Shown here piece by piece: positions 31,799 through 31,854 of a stretch of DNA of 31,854 bases. Source of the DNA: CAYMCQ01 sp964389025 (GTDB lineage: Bacteria > Verrucomicrobiota > Verrucomicrobiia > Limisphaerales > CAYMCQ01); the NCBI GenBank assembly GCA_964389025.1, contig CAYMCQ010000046.1, positions 1-31,854 of the forward strand, read 5' to 3'. The notes below the pieces were generated by a model, which did not search any database, was not told where the DNA came from, and saw only the letters and a list, made by a program, of their open reading frames with translations. Both the position numbers and the translations under genes were made by a program. Positions within the stretch are counted from its first letter, which is position 1. Each line of letters begins with the position of its first letter.

Positions 31799-31854
31799 AC
31801 GCGGATTAAAATTTTGTGCTGGGACGGGACAGGTTTGTGGGTGTTGACCAAGCG
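31799..31854 (+). pseudogene. IS66-family Orf2 (TnpB) fragment, runs off the window
   Basis: The + frame reads TRIKILCWDGTGLWVLTKR to the last base, matching the conserved core of IS66 Orf2 proteins (R-[IL]-K-[IL]-L-x-WDGTGxW-KR). The roughly 45-50 residues normally upstream (the MRKSFNGL and VF-NRR parts) are absent; instead the frame is Ser-rich (ASTSSSST) and no start is visible. It is therefore probably a 5'-truncated remnant. The rest lies outside the window, so its completeness downstream cannot be judged. Confidence 0.6.

Noticed and set aside
31615..31851. Minus-strand ORF of 78 codons at the right end
   Set aside because: Its end runs through the heptamer array and its start overlaps the IS66 fragment antisense; no protein-like features.

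Overview
The window looks like chromosomal DNA from a free-living Verrucomicrobiota bacterium, probably near Pedosphaera/Limisphaerales. This rests on the gene repertoire rather than a marker gene: a PEP-CTERM exported protein, an H-X9-DG type pseudopilin, two formylglycine sulfatases beside a GH99-like enzyme, a large beta-helix/TSP3/Calx-beta/Ig/nidogen secreted protein, and a redoxin-cytochrome c-copper monooxygenase fusion. Most starts lack an obvious Shine-Dalgarno. I see no rRNA, tRNA, CRISPR array or intact mobile element, and no gene-free gap over about 240 bases.

Layout. 1-5.3 kb: FabH (+), an intergenic repeat module, the redoxin/cytochrome c/copper protein (-), a divergent secreted alpha/beta hydrolase (+) ending at a strong hairpin. 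4.6-6.1 kb: SDR oxidoreductase and histidine-phosphatase-like protein (- operon). 6.3-9.9 kb: secreted beta-helix protein followed by an APC permease (-). 9.9-13.5 kb: SAM methyltransferase, Dtd, SCP-x-like thiolase and pseudopilin (all -), with the orphan 3' end of an acyl-CoA synthetase gene on +. 13.7-19.5 kb (+): acyl-CoA carboxylase carboxyltransferase, a secreted esterase-like protein, AtuA (DUF1446), a separate AtuA C-terminal-domain protein and a LiuC/AtuE-like enoyl-CoA hydratase. 19.6-24.5 kb (-): sulfatase, sulfatase, GH99-like protein. 24.5-24.9 kb: IS3-type transposase remnant, a candidate promoter and 13-bp tandem repeats. 24.9-31.6 kb (+): the 2003-residue secreted protein, translationally coupled to a PEP-CTERM protein. 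The window ends inside an apparent IS66 orf2 fragment.

Functional themes. The right half is concerned with the cell exterior: sulfated-glycan cleavage and large exported proteins. The middle is acyl-CoA metabolism: carboxylase beta subunit, AtuA pair, hydratase and thiolase suggest degradation of a branched or isoprenoid-like acyl-CoA, but the biotin carboxylase subunit and acyl-CoA dehydrogenase are not here. 

Two sequence-level patterns run across genes. Nearly every long gap carries a short tandem array, at five places of degenerate 7-bp units, in three of them facing an inverted arm; two arrays extend into predicted start regions. A second class is compact CCCG/CGGG palindromes, one identical 18-bp copy occurring twice between genes and others lying in frame inside a sulfatase, a transposase remnant and the giant protein.
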